Part shown: in pieces, positions 36,225 through 46,410 of the stretch | How the letters are laid out: each line of letters begins with the position of its first letter | Numbering within the stretch: the stretch's first letter is position 1 | Source of the DNA: Pseudomonadales bacterium | GTDB taxonomy: Bacteria > Pseudomonadota > Gammaproteobacteria > Pseudomonadales > Azotimanducaceae | DNA length: 64,000 nt | Assembly: GCA_022825925.1 (NCBI GenBank) | Contig: JAJDVW010000083.1 | Location: 1-64,000 of the forward strand | Direction of reading: 5' to 3' | The notes under the pieces: model-generated | The model's database searches: none | What the model was told of the DNA's origin: nothing | What the model saw: the letters and a program-made list of their open reading frames with translations, nothing else | Made by a program: the position numbers and the translations under genes

Positions 36225-38927
36225 ATGGACGGCATAGCTAAGGGTCGGAGGTTGCCCTGGCTGCTCTCTGCGAAGGTCGCGGTGCCGGGCCGCGTGCCGC
36301 ACTACCTGGAGCGTACGCAACTGCTTGCGCGGGCCTTGCCCACGCAACGCCGCCTGACGGTGCTGCGGGCGCCCGGCGGATTCGGCAAGACAACGGTGCT
36401 CGCCGAAGGCTGCCGGGCGCTGGCGTTGGACGGGACACCCACCGCGTGGATTACCCTGGACGAGCAGGACGATGGCCGGATGCTGGACGCCTACCTCGCG
36501 TTCGCGTTCGAGCGAGCGGGGCTCGACCTGCTGGAAACGCTTGGCACGGGCGTCGGCTTCGGTTCGGCGCCCGGCCCCCGCACGGAACTCGTGATGCGGG
36601 CGGTGGAAGCCCACGGGCGCCCGTGCGTTCTCGCGCTCGACCAGGTCGAACGCGTGGTGAAGACGGACGCCCTCGAACTGATCGACTTCCTCTTCCGGCT
36701 CAGCCCGCCGAACCTGCACTTGGCGGTGGCGTGCCGGGCCCTTCCGCCGGGCCTGGACATAGCGGGCATCGTCGTGGCGGGAAGCGGGGAGGTGTTGGCG
36801 GCGGACGACCTGCGCTTCAGCCAGGGCGAGGTGGACGCGTTCCTTGCCGGTCCGCCGCAGCGGCGGCGGTCGTCGCTCGGGGTGGAGGCGGCCGGCTGGC
36901 CGATCGCGCTGCGCTTTCAGCGCGATGGCATCGGTGTACAGGGAGACGAAGACAACGTCTCGAAGGATGGATCGGCGGACCGGGTCGTGGACAACTGGGT
37001 GGAGTCCCGGCTATGGCGCGGCGTGCCGCCGGGGGACCGTCAGTTGCTGCTGGACGCGGGACTGTTCGAGTGGCTGGATGCGGATCTGTTCGACGAGGTC
37101 ATCGGTGAGGGCGGAGCGATGCAGCGGCTCGCCAACATGCCGGTACTGGAGGGTCTGTTGGAGCGTGCGCCGGGCGCGGACACCGGCTGGCGGCTCCATC
37201 CGCTGCTGCGGGGGCATTGCGCGCGACGGGTCTCGCTGCTGGACCCGCATCGGTTTCGCGACATGCACGGCCGCATCGCGGAGGCCCTCGCCAGGCGCGG
37301 GGAGACCACGCTGGCCGTGCAGCATGCGGGCGAGGCCGGCGACGCCGCGCTGGCGGGCCGGATCCTCGAAGACGCCGGCGGCATCCGACTGTACCTGCGC
37401 GAGGGGCTCCTGCGCCTGCGGGCGGCCGACCGCGTGCTGAACGAGGACGCGGCGGCGCGACCGCGGCTGGCGCTGGCGCACTGCGCACTGATGGCCGCGG
37501 ATGGACGGCTCGACGAAGCGCGCGAGGCATACGCCAGGCTGGCGGCCGTGGTGGATCGGACCGGGGCCGATCTGGACCTGCTCGCCGATCGGTGTCTCGT
37601 TGCCGGCGTGCTGGCCCTGTACGGCTGCGCACGGCTGGACTCGGCGGAAGCGCGGGAGTTGATCGCGATCGAGCGGCGTCTGGCGGCGTCGGAGGAACTC
37701 GACCCGGCCATGCGCGCGGCCTTCCACCACGCACTTTGCATCACGCATGGCCTGCGTGCCGAGTTCGATGCGGCGGCCGAGCGCGCTGCCGCGGCGCGGC
37801 GGTTCCTGGGCCGCGAGACGACGAGCCTGTCGATGTTCGTGGACATGGAACTCGGCGCGATGGCGATGGCGCGCGGGCGTGTTCCGGAGGCGGTGCGGTG
37901 GTACGGGAACGTGCAACGCGCGGCGAAGGCGGCCTACCTGCGTGATCCGGCAGCCGCGGCGATGGTCGCGGTGCTCGTCCGCGAACTGGCCCACGAGCGC
38001 AACCGTCTCGCACGCGTACCGGAGGCCGAGAGCGTGCCACGGGCGCTGGCCCGCGGTGGCGCGCCCTTTGCGCCATACGCCGCCGCCGCGGGCACGGCGG
38101 TGGAGTCGACCCTGCGCCACGAGGGTGCCGAGGCCGCGCGCACGGCACTGGAGGAGATGCTCGAGTACGCTACGCGGCACGGGTTGCCGACGCTGCGGCG
38201 CTTCCTGGCGGCGCTGCATGTCTCGCTGCTCGCGGAGAGCGGTGCGGTCGGTGCGGCGGAGCGGGTCTGGCGCGACGCCGGGTTGCCGGAGGACGTGTCC
38301 GGGTGCCTGGACCTGTCGGGTCAGAGCTGGCGGGAGATGGAGGCGCTCGGATGCGCGCGGCTGCGGCTGTATGTCGCGCGGGAGGAGTACGCGCCCGGCC
38401 GGGCCTTCGGACACGCTTTCGCCAAGGTGGCCCGCAAGCGCGGCCTGCGGCGCACGCTGATGCGCGGCCTCGCGTTGTCCACGACGCTGGAGCATCGCCG
38501 GGGCGTGGCGCAAGCGGCGACCGCACGCATGAGGGCGTTCCTCGCCGAGTATGCGCAGGCCGACTACGCAGGACCGATGGTACGTGAGCGGGCGGCGGGG
38601 TTGCCCGTGCTGACCCGCGTCCTTGCGGGCCGTGGTGACGGGGGCGAGCGGTCCGCGGCCCTGGCGCTGTCGCGGGACCTGGAAGCCAGTGGGGACCAGA
38701 CGGTGGTGCCGCGCTTGACGGCGCGGCAACGCGAAGTGGTGCGGCACCTCGCGCAGGAGCGTGACAAGGAGATCGCCCGCGCGCTCGGCATCTCGGAGGC
38801 GGGGGTCCGCTACCACGTCGGGCGGGTGTTCAACGCGCTCGGCGTGCGCGGCCGGGCGGCCGCCGTGGAACGCGCCCGGGAACTCGGCCTGCTCGGACCG
38901 GATGGGGATCAGGACTTCGCGCCCTAG
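36225..38927 (+). CDS. MalT-like LuxR-family regulator (STAND ATPase)
   Basis: A 900-residue signal-transduction ATPase regulator. Walker A is GGFGKTT at 51-57, with LRAPGG before it. Walker B-like CVLALDQVERV lies near 135-145. The NACHT/STAND core is followed by a winged-helix region and a long helical repeat region (about 370-820) that probably senses the inducer. The C-terminus is a LuxR HTH: LTARQREVVRHLAQERDKEI and SEAGVRYHVGRVFNALGV (about 828-880). Such proteins oligomerise on ATP and ligand binding and activate transcription. The target is not known; the nearest candidates are the epimerase/carboxylase operon downstream and the coiled-coil gene upstream. The ATG follows GGGGGTCGG at good spacing. 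Confidence 0.85.
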   Translation: MDGIAKGRRLPWLLSAKVAVPGRVPHYLERTQLLARALPTQRRLTVLRAPGGFGKTTVLAEGCRALALDGTPTAWITLDEQDDGRMLDAYLAFAFERAGLDLLETLGTGVGFGSAPGPRTELVMRAVEAHGRPCVLALDQVERVVKTDALELIDFLFRLSPPNLHLAVACRALPPGLDIAGIVVAGSGEVLAADDLRFSQGEVDAFLAGPPQRRRSSLGVEAAGWPIALRFQRDGIGVQGDEDNVSKDGSADRVVDNWVESRLWRGVPPGDRQLLLDAGLFEWLDADLFDEVIGEGGAMQRLANMPVLEGLLERAPGADTGWRLHPLLRGHCARRVSLLDPHRFRDMHGRIAEALARRGETTLAVQHAGEAGDAALAGRILEDAGGIRLYLREGLLRLRAADRVLNEDAAARPRLALAHCALMAADGRLDEAREAYARLAAVVDRTGADLDLLADRCLVAGVLALYGCARLDSAEARELIAIERRLAASEELDPAMRAAFHHALCITHGLRAEFDAAAERAAAARRFLGRETTSLSMFVDMELGAMAMARGRVPEAVRWYGNVQRAAKAAYLRDPAAAAMVAVLVRELAHERNRLARVPEAESVPRALARGGAPFAPYAAAAGTAVESTLRHEGAEAARTALEEMLEYATRHGLPTLRRFLAALHVSLLAESGAVGAAERVWRDAGLPEDVSGCLDLSGQSWREMEALGCARLRLYVAREEYAPGRAFGHAFAKVARKRGLRRTLMRGLALSTTLEHRRGVAQAATARMRAFLAEYAQADYAGPMVRERAAGLPVLTRVLAGRGDGGERSAALALSRDLEASGDQTVVPRLTARQREVVRHLAQERDKEIARALGISEAGVRYHVGRVFNALGVRGRAAAVERARELGLLGPDGDQDFAP

Positions 38928-38940
38928 CCCGCTCAGTGCG

Positions 38941-38958
38941 CCGTGCAAAGGTGCACGG
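38941..38958 (+). terminator. Stem-loop after the LuxR-type gene
   Basis: CCGTGCA pairs perfectly with TGCACGG across a four-base AAGG loop, 13 bp after the stop codon. There is no T-tract. It directly precedes the second 57-bp repeat, so it may instead be part of one larger RNA fold. Confidence 0.35.
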
Positions 38959-38963
38959 TCCCA

Positions 38964-39020
38964 GTGGGTGCAAGTCCCACCCGGCAAGGGTCGTTCCAGC
39001 CGGTAGCAATCGGAACGGCG
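38964..39020 (+). repeat. 57-bp structured repeat, copy 2
   Basis: Differs from 32361-32417 at only two positions, one in each hairpin region. GGGTG pairs with CACCC and CGTTCC with GGAACG. It lies between the LuxR-type gene and the epimerase operon, 104 bp before the epimerase start. Copy 1 lies ahead of the mutase. Sequence similarity to copy 1 ends sharply at 39020, with no 3' intron-like part here. Confidence 0.75.
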
Positions 39021-39070
39021 GTCGTGTCGCGTGACACCGCACTGGCCCCCGGGCGCGCCGGCCGCCTGCG

Positions 39071-39076
39071 TATAAT
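39071..39076 (+). promoter_or_regulatory. TATAAT -10 box before the epimerase operon
   Basis: A perfect TATAAT 48 bp before the GTG of the epimerase gene. It resembles the box ahead of the mutase in sequence and position relative to the structured repeat, which lies upstream in both cases. No -35 box is evident. Confidence 0.5.
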
Positions 39077-39123
39077 GCCGAGCGGCCGTCGGAAGCGGCC
39101 GGAGCGAACGCGGGGGACAGGTC

Positions 39124-39534
39124 GTGATCGGAAAGCTCAACCACGTCGCCATCGCCGTCCCGGACCTCGGTGCGGCTGCCGCGCTCTACGCCGACAGCCT
39201 GGGCGCTACGGTCTCGCCGCCGAAGCCGTTGCCGGACCAGGGCGTCACCACGGTGTTCGTGGAGCTGCCGAACAGCAAGATCGAGCTCATTCATCCGCTG
39301 GGCGAGGACTCGCCGATCAAGAACTTCCTCGAACGCAATCCCCGTGGCGGCATCCATCACGTCTGCTACGAGGTCGGCGACATCGCGGCGGCGATCGACC
39401 GGCTGCGGGCGGACGGCATGACCGTGCTCGGTGACGGCAACCCGAGCATCGGAGCGCACGGCCTGCCGGTCGTCTTCCTGCATCCGCGCGACTTCTGCGG
39501 GACCCTCATCGAACTCGAGGAGGTCGCGGCTTGA
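39124..39534 (+). CDS. mce: Methylmalonyl-CoA epimerase
   Basis: A 136-residue VOC-fold protein. It starts [14 protein letters not shown], with the first metal His at position 7. The other expected ligands are in KIELIHPL (Glu near 57), [10 protein letters not shown] (His near 80) and GTLIELEE (Glu near 130). It interconverts the 2R and 2S forms of methylmalonyl-CoA between the carboxylase and the mutase. The GTG start at 39124 follows GGGGGACAG. Its TGA overlaps the TTG start of the carboxyltransferase gene, so the operon is tightly coupled. Confidence 0.9.
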   Translation: MIGKLNHVAIAVPDLGAAAALYADSLGATVSPPKPLPDQGVTTVFVELPNSKIELIHPLGEDSPIKNFLERNPRGGIHHVCYEVGDIAAAIDRLRADGMTVLGDGNPSIGAHGLPVVFLHPRDFCGTLIELEEVAA

Positions 39535-41240
39535 GCGGCCCGCTGGACGCGCTCGTCCCGATCCTCGAGGAGCCGTTTGGCGGCGCGGAAAGGGAAGCCG
39601 ACGAGGAGACCCTGCCATACGAGAAGACGCTCGCGGAAGCCCGTGCGCTGCAGGAGCGGCCGCGCGTGGCCGGCGGCTACCGCAACATCTCGCGCCAGCA
39701 CCGCAAGAACCGGATGACGGTCTGGGAGCGCATCGGCGTGCTCTCGGACGAGCAGCCGATGGTGCTCTTCCAGAACTGGGGCCCCGCTCTCGACGGCGCC
39801 TCGCTGGTCACCGCGATCGTGAAGATCCACGGCCGCGACGTCGCCGTGTTCGGGCACGACTTCACGGTGCGCGCGGGTTCCATGGACGCGACGAACGGCC
39901 GCAAGCTCGCGTCCCTCTACCGGCTGGCGGCGAAGCAGGGGATGCCGGTCATCGGGCTGAACGACAGCGCCGGCGCGTTCGTGCCGGCCGGAGTCGGCGG
40001 TCTCGACGGCTATGCGGAGGCGTTCACCGCGCTCCGCAGGATCAGCGGCATCGTGCCGAGCGTCATGTGCATGTTCGGCTTCAACGCCGGTGGCGGCTCC
40101 TACCTGCCGCGGCAGGGCAGCTTCCTGATCCAGCCGAACGACACCTTCTTCGGGCTGACCGGCGTCGGCGTGGTCAAGGAGGTCCTGGGCGAGGACGTGA
40201 CCCCGGACGAGCTCGGCGGACCCGCCGTGCACGGCGCGTCCGGCGTTGCGGACTTCACGGTGGCCGACGAGGTCGACGCGCTCAGGCTCGCCGCGCGGCT
40301 TCTGACCTACCTGCCGGACGACAACCACTCGAACGCGCCGTACGTCGCGACCAGCGACCCGGTCGGGCGCGACACCGAGAACCTCGACGTGCTGTTCCGT
40401 ACCACGTTCAACTCGCCAACCGGCTTCAACACCCCGTTCGACATCCGGCTCGTCGTCCAGGAGGTCTGCGACCACGGCGAGTTCCTGGAAGTGCAGCCGG
40501 AACGCGCGCGCAGCACGGTCACGGCGTTCGGTCGCCTCGGCGGTCACGTGGTCGGCTTCGTCGCGAACAACAGCGCGTTCTCCACCGGCTTCATCGACGT
40601 CGACGCGGCATACAAGAACGCGCGTTTCATCCGCTTCTGCAACCTCTACAACATCCCGATCGTGTTCATGGAAGACACGACCGGATTCCTGCCGGGCACC
40701 GAGCAGGAGAGCCGCGGGGTCGTGCAGGCGGGGCGGGCGATGCTCGACTCCATCGTGGACCTGCGCACGCCCCGCATCCTGGTGCTCGTGCGCAACGCCT
40801 TCGGCGGGGCCTACGCCTCGTTCAACAACTACGCCACCGGGGCGGACTTCGTGTTCGCGCTGCCGGCGACGCGGGTCGCCGTCATGGGACCGGCCGGCCG
40901 CGAGTTCGTCTACAAGGAAGAGTTGGCGGGGCTCTCGCGGGAGCGTGCGGCGCGGTTCGGGAAACTGGTCGCGGCGGGGCGCGCTGCCGGCGCCGACGAG
41001 GCGGAGGCGCGCCACGAGGCGGAGCGCGAGGTGTCGCGGTGGTTCGCGGCGGAGGACGCGAAGCTGGTCGCGCGGTACGAGCGCGACATCATGAATCCCC
41101 GCGAAGCGCTGAGCCTGGGATCGATCTCGCAGATGGTGCTGCCGCGTGACCTGCGCCGGCTGCTGGCGGACACGGTGGACCTCTGCATGCGGCACTACGA
41201 GCCGAGCGCCATGACCGGACCGCAGCGGGAGTTCCACTGA
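39531..41240 (+). CDS. pccB: Acyl-CoA carboxylase carboxyltransferase subunit (propionyl-CoA type)
   Basis: A 569-residue carboxyltransferase with the two crotonase-fold halves of the family. Recognisable parts are [12 protein letters not shown] near 104-115, the acyl-CoA oxyanion stretch [15 protein letters not shown] near 144-158, [15 protein letters not shown] and, in the second half, [15 protein letters not shown] near 379-393 and [15 protein letters not shown] near 420-434. It transfers CO2 from carboxybiotin to propionyl-CoA or a related acyl-CoA. Gene context with epimerase and mutase favours propionyl-CoA. It starts at TTG 39531 inside the mce stop and its TGA overlaps the ATG of the biotin carboxylase gene (TGATG). 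Confidence 0.88.
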   Translation: MSGPLDALVPILEEPFGGAEREADEETLPYEKTLAEARALQERPRVAGGYRNISRQHRKNRMTVWERIGVLSDEQPMVLFQNWGPALDGASLVTAIVKIHGRDVAVFGHDFTVRAGSMDATNGRKLASLYRLAAKQGMPVIGLNDSAGAFVPAGVGGLDGYAEAFTALRRISGIVPSVMCMFGFNAGGGSYLPRQGSFLIQPNDTFFGLTGVGVVKEVLGEDVTPDELGGPAVHGASGVADFTVADEVDALRLAARLLTYLPDDNHSNAPYVATSDPVGRDTENLDVLFRTTFNSPTGFNTPFDIRLVVQEVCDHGEFLEVQPERARSTVTAFGRLGGHVVGFVANNSAFSTGFIDVDAAYKNARFIRFCNLYNIPIVFMEDTTGFLPGTEQESRGVVQAGRAMLDSIVDLRTPRILVLVRNAFGGAYASFNNYATGADFVFALPATRVAVMGPAGREFVYKEELAGLSRERAARFGKLVAAGRAAGADEAEARHEAEREVSRWFAAEDAKLVARYERDIMNPREALSLGSISQMVLPRDLRRLLADTVDLCMRHYEPSAMTGPQREFH

Positions 41241-44113
41241 TGGTCACGGTGCTCGGCGACGGCGCGGCCGTCGGGACGTACACGCGGAACCCGGACGTGT
41301 TTCGCGACCGGCGCTGCTCGACGAGCGCGTCGGCCTGGGTGCGCCAGTTCCAGTGCGAGGACATGCGTCCGCTCATCATCTGCCGCGGACCCGTGCGCAA
41401 GGAAGCGATGGACGTGTTCGAGCAGATGGGCATCCGCGACTACGGCATCCTGCTCTCGGACAAGGACACGGTGGTGCACACCAACGCCGTGGCGCCGGAG
41501 TTGCGCGGCATCCGGAACCGCGACCGCGTGCATCGGGTGTCGGACTACACGGGCGCGGACCAGGCGGAACGCGATCTGCGCATCGCGGAGATCGTTGCCA
41601 TCGCGCTGGACGGCGGTTACGACTCCGTTTTCGCCGGCTACGGCTTCATGGCGGAGGACGCGGCCCTCGTCGAGGCGATCGAGGCCGCGGGGCTCTCCTT
41701 CATCGGTCCGGGATCGGGGACCGTGCGTGCGGCCGGCCGCAAGGACGTCGCGAAGCGGACGGCGCTCGCGGAGTCGATCGACGTCACGCCCGGGGTGGAC
41801 AACGTCACCGCGCTCGCGCTGGTCGCGCGGTGCGGCGACGCGGCGGGGCTCGCGGAGCTTGCCGAAGAGCGCGGGCTGACCCCGCCGCCGGAAGGCGATC
41901 TCGAGCTCGCCGCGGACGCGTTGCTCGACGAGGCCGTGGCGCGGGGCATCGACGTGCTCTCGAACGACGAGATCCTGGACGCCGTGCGCATCCAGACGTC
42001 CAACCTGCTGACGCGCTACCCCGACCGCCGGCTGCGGCTGAAGGCGGTGGGCGGCGGCGGCGGCAAGGGGCAGCGCGTGCTCGATGCGGCGTCGCGGTAC
42101 GAGGGCGCGGACCTCGATGCCCGTGTCGAGGCGGCGGCGGCGGACGCCGCGGAGCGCACCCGCGAGATCTGGTCCGAGGTGAAGGCGATCGAGCCGGGCG
42201 CGAACAAGAACGTCCTCCTCGAACTCAACATCGACACGAACCGGCACCAGGAGGTGCAGGTCCTCGGCAACGGCGCCTGGTGCGTCGCCCTGGGGCTGCG
42301 GGACTGTTCCGCCCAGATGCACGAGCAGAAGCTGGTCGAGGTGTCCGTGACCAGCGAGTCCCTCGAACGCGAAATCGCCCGGCGCCGGGAGCGCGGCGAC
42401 CTCGCGGGGGCGGAGGCGCTCGATACGGACCTGCGCACGCTGCTTGCCATGGAGGCCGAGGCCGCGCGCTTCGGCAAGGCGGTGGGGCTCGACTCGGTGT
42501 CCACGTTCGAGTGCATCGTGGACGGCGCGGACCACTACTTCATGGAGATGAACACGCGCATCCAGGTGGAGCACCGCGTCACCGAGCTCTGCTATGCGCT
42601 CGAGTTCGCGAATCCCCAGGACGGCGGAGACGTTCTGCGGGTCGAATCGCTGATCGAGGCGATGACGCTGGTGGCTCGCCACGGGGCGAAGCTCCCGGAG
42701 CCGCGGCGGGCGCCGCGCTACGGCGACTCCGTGGAGATCCGCCTGAACGCGACGGACGCGGCGCTGAACCCGGCGGCGGGAGGGCTGATCGAGTCCTGGT
42801 CCAACGCCGTGCGGGGCGAGATTCGCGACGACCAGGGCATCTCGGTGCACAACCCCGACACCGATCTCTTCATGCCCTACTACCTGGCGGGCGCCTACGA
42901 CAGCAACATCGCGCTGCTGCTGACGGCGGGCGAGGGCCGCGAGGAGACGTTCGCGGCGATGCTCGACGTGTTGCGCCGTACGCGCATCAAGGGGCGGCAC
43001 CTCAAGACCAACCTCGACTTCCACTACGGGCTGTGCCACTGGCTGGCGGCCCAGGACGTGCGCGCGAAGATCGAGACGCGCTTCGTGCAGGCGTACCTCG
43101 GAGCGGTCGCGCGGCTTTCCGAACGCGCCCGGGAGGTCGACGTGGAGGCGGCGTTCGAGCATGTGAAGCGCCGGTCCGTCGAGGCGATCGGGGACGCTGC
43201 CGTGCGGGCCGGCTACGCGCGCGCCATGGATCTCAAGACATCGCTCCTGGTGCGGCCGCTTGAGCGCCTGCTCGAGCGCCCGCACCTGCTGGCCGGTTGG
43301 GTGGCGACGGGCGCCCGCCACTCCGAAGCGGCGCCGGGCGGCGTGCGGTGGCTCGTGAATCCCGTAGACGTGCTGGCGGAGCTGTACCGCTACCTGGACA
43401 TGGATCGTCCTACCGGCCCCGCGGCGGAGGCGATCTGGGACCACGACCGGGAGTTGCTGGACAATGCGCAGGCGCTCTATGCCCGCCTGCGGGCCGGGCT
43501 CAGCCCCGGCGGGTTCGAGGAGCTGGACGGACTGTTGCGCACGCCGCAGCCGCCACCGGGCACGCCGGGGGCGCTCGCCGAGGCATGGGACGACCTGCGC
43601 GCCCGCCATCTCGGCTACCAGCACGGCCTGCAACTGCTCGCGCTCCCGGGCCAGATCGCGCGCGAAGCCGGGTTCGACCGGTTGCGCGTACGTCCGGACC
43701 TGACGGTGGACGTTCCGTCGGAACTCTACGGCAGCGACGCCCTTGCCGCGGCGCGCAAGGTGCTCGCCCCGCCGCCCGCCGCGAGCGCTGACGAGATCGT
43801 GGCGGAACTGGGCGGCATGTTCTATCCGCGCGAGGCGCCCGGGATGCCGCGTTTCCTCGAAGCCGGTACGCACTTCGAGCCGGGCGACACCCTCTACGTG
43901 ATCGAGGTGATGAAGATGTTCACCAAGGTGACGGCGAGCTTCGCCGGGACCGTGGACGCGTGCGTCCTGGGCGACGGCGAGGGCGTGGTCGTGAGCCAGG
44001 GCGAGTTGCTGTTCCGGGTGACGCCGGACGAGCGCCCGGCCGTCGTGGATCCGGACGAGACCCGGCGCCGGCGGCTGGAGCGCACCGCGGAGATCGCCGA
44101 GCGCTGCCTCTGA
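41240..44113 (+). CDS. Biotin carboxylase fused to biotin carboxyl carrier domain, large atypical type
   Basis: A 957-residue protein. An N-terminal stretch of about 40 residues precedes the biotin carboxylase fold (PLIICRGPVRKEAMDVFEQM). An ATP-grasp core with AVGGGGGKGQRVL near 267-279 and the catalytic EMNTRIQVEHRVTE near 437-450 follow. Canonical alpha subunits are near 450 or 670 residues, so there are large insertions, including about 110 residues between the central domain and the glycine loop. A long helical region lies at about 630-860. The C-terminal biotinyl domain has VIEVMKMFTKV with K892 as the biotin site. With the preceding gene it should form the acyl-CoA carboxylase. The carrier is fused, so no separate accC/accB is needed. 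Confidence 0.85.
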   Translation: MVTVLGDGAAVGTYTRNPDVFRDRRCSTSASAWVRQFQCEDMRPLIICRGPVRKEAMDVFEQMGIRDYGILLSDKDTVVHTNAVAPELRGIRNRDRVHRVSDYTGADQAERDLRIAEIVAIALDGGYDSVFAGYGFMAEDAALVEAIEAAGLSFIGPGSGTVRAAGRKDVAKRTALAESIDVTPGVDNVTALALVARCGDAAGLAELAEERGLTPPPEGDLELAADALLDEAVARGIDVLSNDEILDAVRIQTSNLLTRYPDRRLRLKAVGGGGGKGQRVLDAASRYEGADLDARVEAAAADAAERTREIWSEVKAIEPGANKNVLLELNIDTNRHQEVQVLGNGAWCVALGLRDCSAQMHEQKLVEVSVTSESLEREIARRRERGDLAGAEALDTDLRTLLAMEAEAARFGKAVGLDSVSTFECIVDGADHYFMEMNTRIQVEHRVTELCYALEFANPQDGGDVLRVESLIEAMTLVARHGAKLPEPRRAPRYGDSVEIRLNATDAALNPAAGGLIESWSNAVRGEIRDDQGISVHNPDTDLFMPYYLAGAYDSNIALLLTAGEGREETFAAMLDVLRRTRIKGRHLKTNLDFHYGLCHWLAAQDVRAKIETRFVQAYLGAVARLSERAREVDVEAAFEHVKRRSVEAIGDAAVRAGYARAMDLKTSLLVRPLERLLERPHLLAGWVATGARHSEAAPGGVRWLVNPVDVLAELYRYLDMDRPTGPAAEAIWDHDRELLDNAQALYARLRAGLSPGGFEELDGLLRTPQPPPGTPGALAEAWDDLRARHLGYQHGLQLLALPGQIAREAGFDRLRVRPDLTVDVPSELYGSDALAAARKVLAPPPAASADEIVAELGGMFYPREAPGMPRFLEAGTHFEPGDTLYVIEVMKMFTKVTASFAGTVDACVLGDGEGVVVSQGELLFRVTPDERPAVVDPDETRRRRLERTAEIAERCL

Positions 44114-44207
44114 GGGAAGAGCGTGGAACGGTGTCGCGTCCGGGTGCTACCCTGTCCGGTGCCGCGGGGACGGCGTGTCGGCCCGCGCGAGAGCCCCCGT
44201 CACCAGC

Positions 44208-45383
44208 ATGATCGTCAGACCCCGCATCCGCGGCTTCATCTGCACCACGGCGCACCCCACGGGCTGCGCGGCCGGCGTGCGGGCGCAGATCGCGCGCGCC
44301 GCGCCGCTGGATGCCGGCCCGTCGAAGGCGCTGGTGCTCGGTGCGTCCGGCGGGTACGGCCTGGCGTCGCGCATCGTCGCGGCGTTCGGCGGCGGTGCGG
44401 ACACCTTGGGCGTGTCGTTGGAGAAAGCGCCCACGGAGCGGCGCACGGCCACCGCCGGCTGGTACAACAACGCCGCCTTCGAGGCCGCCGCCGCGGAGCG
44501 GGGCCTGTACGCGAAGACGCTTGACGGGGACGCCTTCTCGGACGAGATGAAGTCGCGGGCGATCGAGGCGATCGGGACGGACCTCGGACAGATCGACCTC
44601 CTCGTCTACAGCCTCGCGGCGCCGCTCCGGCGGCATCCCCGCACCGGGGAGACGTTCCGGTCGTCCATCAAGCCGCTCGGGGAGGCGTTCCACGTCAAGA
44701 CGCTCAACCAGGCGACCGGCGAGGTGCACGAGGTGGACCTCGAACCCGCGACGGCCGAAGAGACCGCCGCGACGGTCGCGGTCATGGGGGGCGAGGACTG
44801 GGAGTACTGGATCGAGGCCCTGCACGACGCGAAGCTGCTGGCGCCGGGGTTCCGTACCGTCGCTTACACCTACATCGGCAGCGAGCTCACCTGGCCCATC
44901 TACTGGCAGGCGACGCTCGGCAAGGCGAAGGAAGACCTCGACCGCGCCGCCGTGGCGCTGCGGGCGCGGCTCGCCCCCCTGGACGGAGATGCCCGCGTCG
45001 CCGTGCTGAAGGCGGTGGTGACGCAGGCCAGTTCCGCGATCCCGGTGGTGCCGCTCTATCTCTCCGTGCTTTTCCGCGTCATGAAGGACGCCGGCAACCA
45101 CGAGGACTGCCTCGCCCACATCGACCGGCTGTTCCGCACCGGCCTGTACCCGGACCGCGAGGCGGGCCTCGACGAGGTCGGCCGGCTGCGCATGGACGAC
45201 TTCGAACTGTCGCAGCCCGTGCAGGAGGAAGTCGGCCGGCGGTGGCCCCTGGTCGCCACGGACAACCTCCACGAACTCGGCGACCTCGATGGGGTCCGCA
45301 ACGACTTCCTCGGCATCTTCGGCTTCGGCGTCGACGGCGTGGACTACGACGCGGACGTGGATCCGCTCCTCGGGCGCGGTTGA
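44208..45383 (+). CDS. fabV: Enoyl-ACP reductase FabV
   Basis: A 391-residue trans-2-enoyl-ACP reductase, the usual length for FabV. The start MIVRPRIRGFICTTAHPTGC is the family N-terminus and fixes the ATG at 44208. The NADH-binding loop is VLGASGGYGLASR near 44-56. The active-site Y-x8-K is in IYWQATLGKAKED, with the Tyr and Lys separated by eight residues. It catalyses the last step of fatty-acid chain elongation, and FabV enzymes are known for triclosan resistance. It lies 94 bp after the biotin carboxylase gene and 4 bp before hemE. Confidence 0.93.
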   Translation: MIVRPRIRGFICTTAHPTGCAAGVRAQIARAAPLDAGPSKALVLGASGGYGLASRIVAAFGGGADTLGVSLEKAPTERRTATAGWYNNAAFEAAAAERGLYAKTLDGDAFSDEMKSRAIEAIGTDLGQIDLLVYSLAAPLRRHPRTGETFRSSIKPLGEAFHVKTLNQATGEVHEVDLEPATAEETAATVAVMGGEDWEYWIEALHDAKLLAPGFRTVAYTYIGSELTWPIYWQATLGKAKEDLDRAAVALRARLAPLDGDARVAVLKAVVTQASSAIPVVPLYLSVLFRVMKDAGNHEDCLAHIDRLFRTGLYPDREAGLDEVGRLRMDDFELSQPVQEEVGRRWPLVATDNLHELGDLDGVRNDFLGIFGFGVDGVDYDADVDPLLGRG

Positions 45384-45387
45384 CGGC

Positions 45388-46410
45388 TTGGACTGCGACT
45401 TCCTGAAGGCCTGCCGCGGAGAGGCCACGGACCGCACGCCGGTCTGGCTGAACCGCCAGGCGGGCCGCTACATGCCTGAGTACCACGCGCTCAAGGGCGA
45501 CACGCCGAGCCTCGACTTCTTCACGACGCCGGAACTCGCGGCCCGCGCGACGCTGGACGCGCAGCGCATCCTGGGCGTCGACGCCGCCATCGTCTTCGCG
45601 GACCTGCTGCCGATGCTGGTCCCGATGGGGCTCGAACTCGACTACAAGGCCGGGGAAGGGCCGGTCTTCGCGCGGCCCGTACGACGCGCGGCCGATGTCG
45701 AGGGGCTGGCAGTGCCGCCGGCCGAGGAGGGGACGGGCTACATCGCGGAGACGATCGCGCGGGTCCTCGACGGCCTCCCTTGCGACGTGCCCCTGATCGG
45801 CTTCGCGGGCGCGCCGTTCACCCTGGCGTCCTACGCCATCGAGGGTCGGGGTTCCCGCAACTACCGGCACGTGAAGCGGATGATGTACGGCGCTCCGCAC
45901 CTGTGGCGGGCGCTCATGGACAAGCTGGTCGATGCCGTGGCCGGTTACGTTGCGCTGCAGATCGACAGCGGCGCGAACGCCGTTCAGCTCTTCGACAGCT
46001 GGGTGGGCTGCCTCTCGCTGGCGGACTACCGCCGCTACGTCCTGCCGAGCACGCAACGACTGATGGCGAGGATCTGCGGACGCGTGCCCGTGATCTACTT
46101 CGGCACGGCCAACGGCCACTTGGTGGACGCGATGTACGAGGCGGGACCGGACTTCCTCGCGCTCGACTGGCGGACGCCGCTCGCAGCGACGTGGGACCGT
46201 CTGGGGATGCCGGCCGTGCAGGGCAACATGGACCCGATGGCGTTGTGCGCGGACCGCGCCACGGTGGCGGAACACGCGCGGCGCGTGCTGGACGAGGCGG
46301 ACGGTCGCCCCGGGCACATCTTCAACCTCGGCCACGGCATCGTGCCCGAGACCCCGGTCGACAACGTCAGGTTCCTGGTCGACTTCGTGCACGAAGCCTC
46401 CGCGCGGTGA
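45388..46410 (+). CDS. hemE: Uroporphyrinogen decarboxylase
   Basis: A 340-residue heme-biosynthesis enzyme converting uroporphyrinogen III to coproporphyrinogen III. The signature motifs are LNRQAGRYMPEYH near 22-34, with the two substrate-binding Arg, IVFADLLPM near 68-76 with the catalytic Asp, PLIGFAGAPFTLASY near 133-147, and FNLGHGIVPET near 312-322. No ATG stands near the expected start; TTG 45388 gives MDCDFLKACRGE and is used. The TGA overlaps the GTG start of the TonB receptor gene (GTGA). Confidence 0.93.
   Translation: MDCDFLKACRGEATDRTPVWLNRQAGRYMPEYHALKGDTPSLDFFTTPELAARATLDAQRILGVDAAIVFADLLPMLVPMGLELDYKAGEGPVFARPVRRAADVEGLAVPPAEEGTGYIAETIARVLDGLPCDVPLIGFAGAPFTLASYAIEGRGSRNYRHVKRMMYGAPHLWRALMDKLVDAVAGYVALQIDSGANAVQLFDSWVGCLSLADYRRYVLPSTQRLMARICGRVPVIYFGTANGHLVDAMYEAGPDFLALDWRTPLAATWDRLGMPAVQGNMDPMALCADRATVAEHARRVLDEADGRPGHIFNLGHGIVPETPVDNVRFLVDFVHEASAR

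Noticed and set aside
39431-41149. A plus-strand open frame of 572 codons in another frame
   Set aside because: It overlaps the carboxyltransferase gene completely and has a composition of Arg/Gly/Ala typical of shadow frames.
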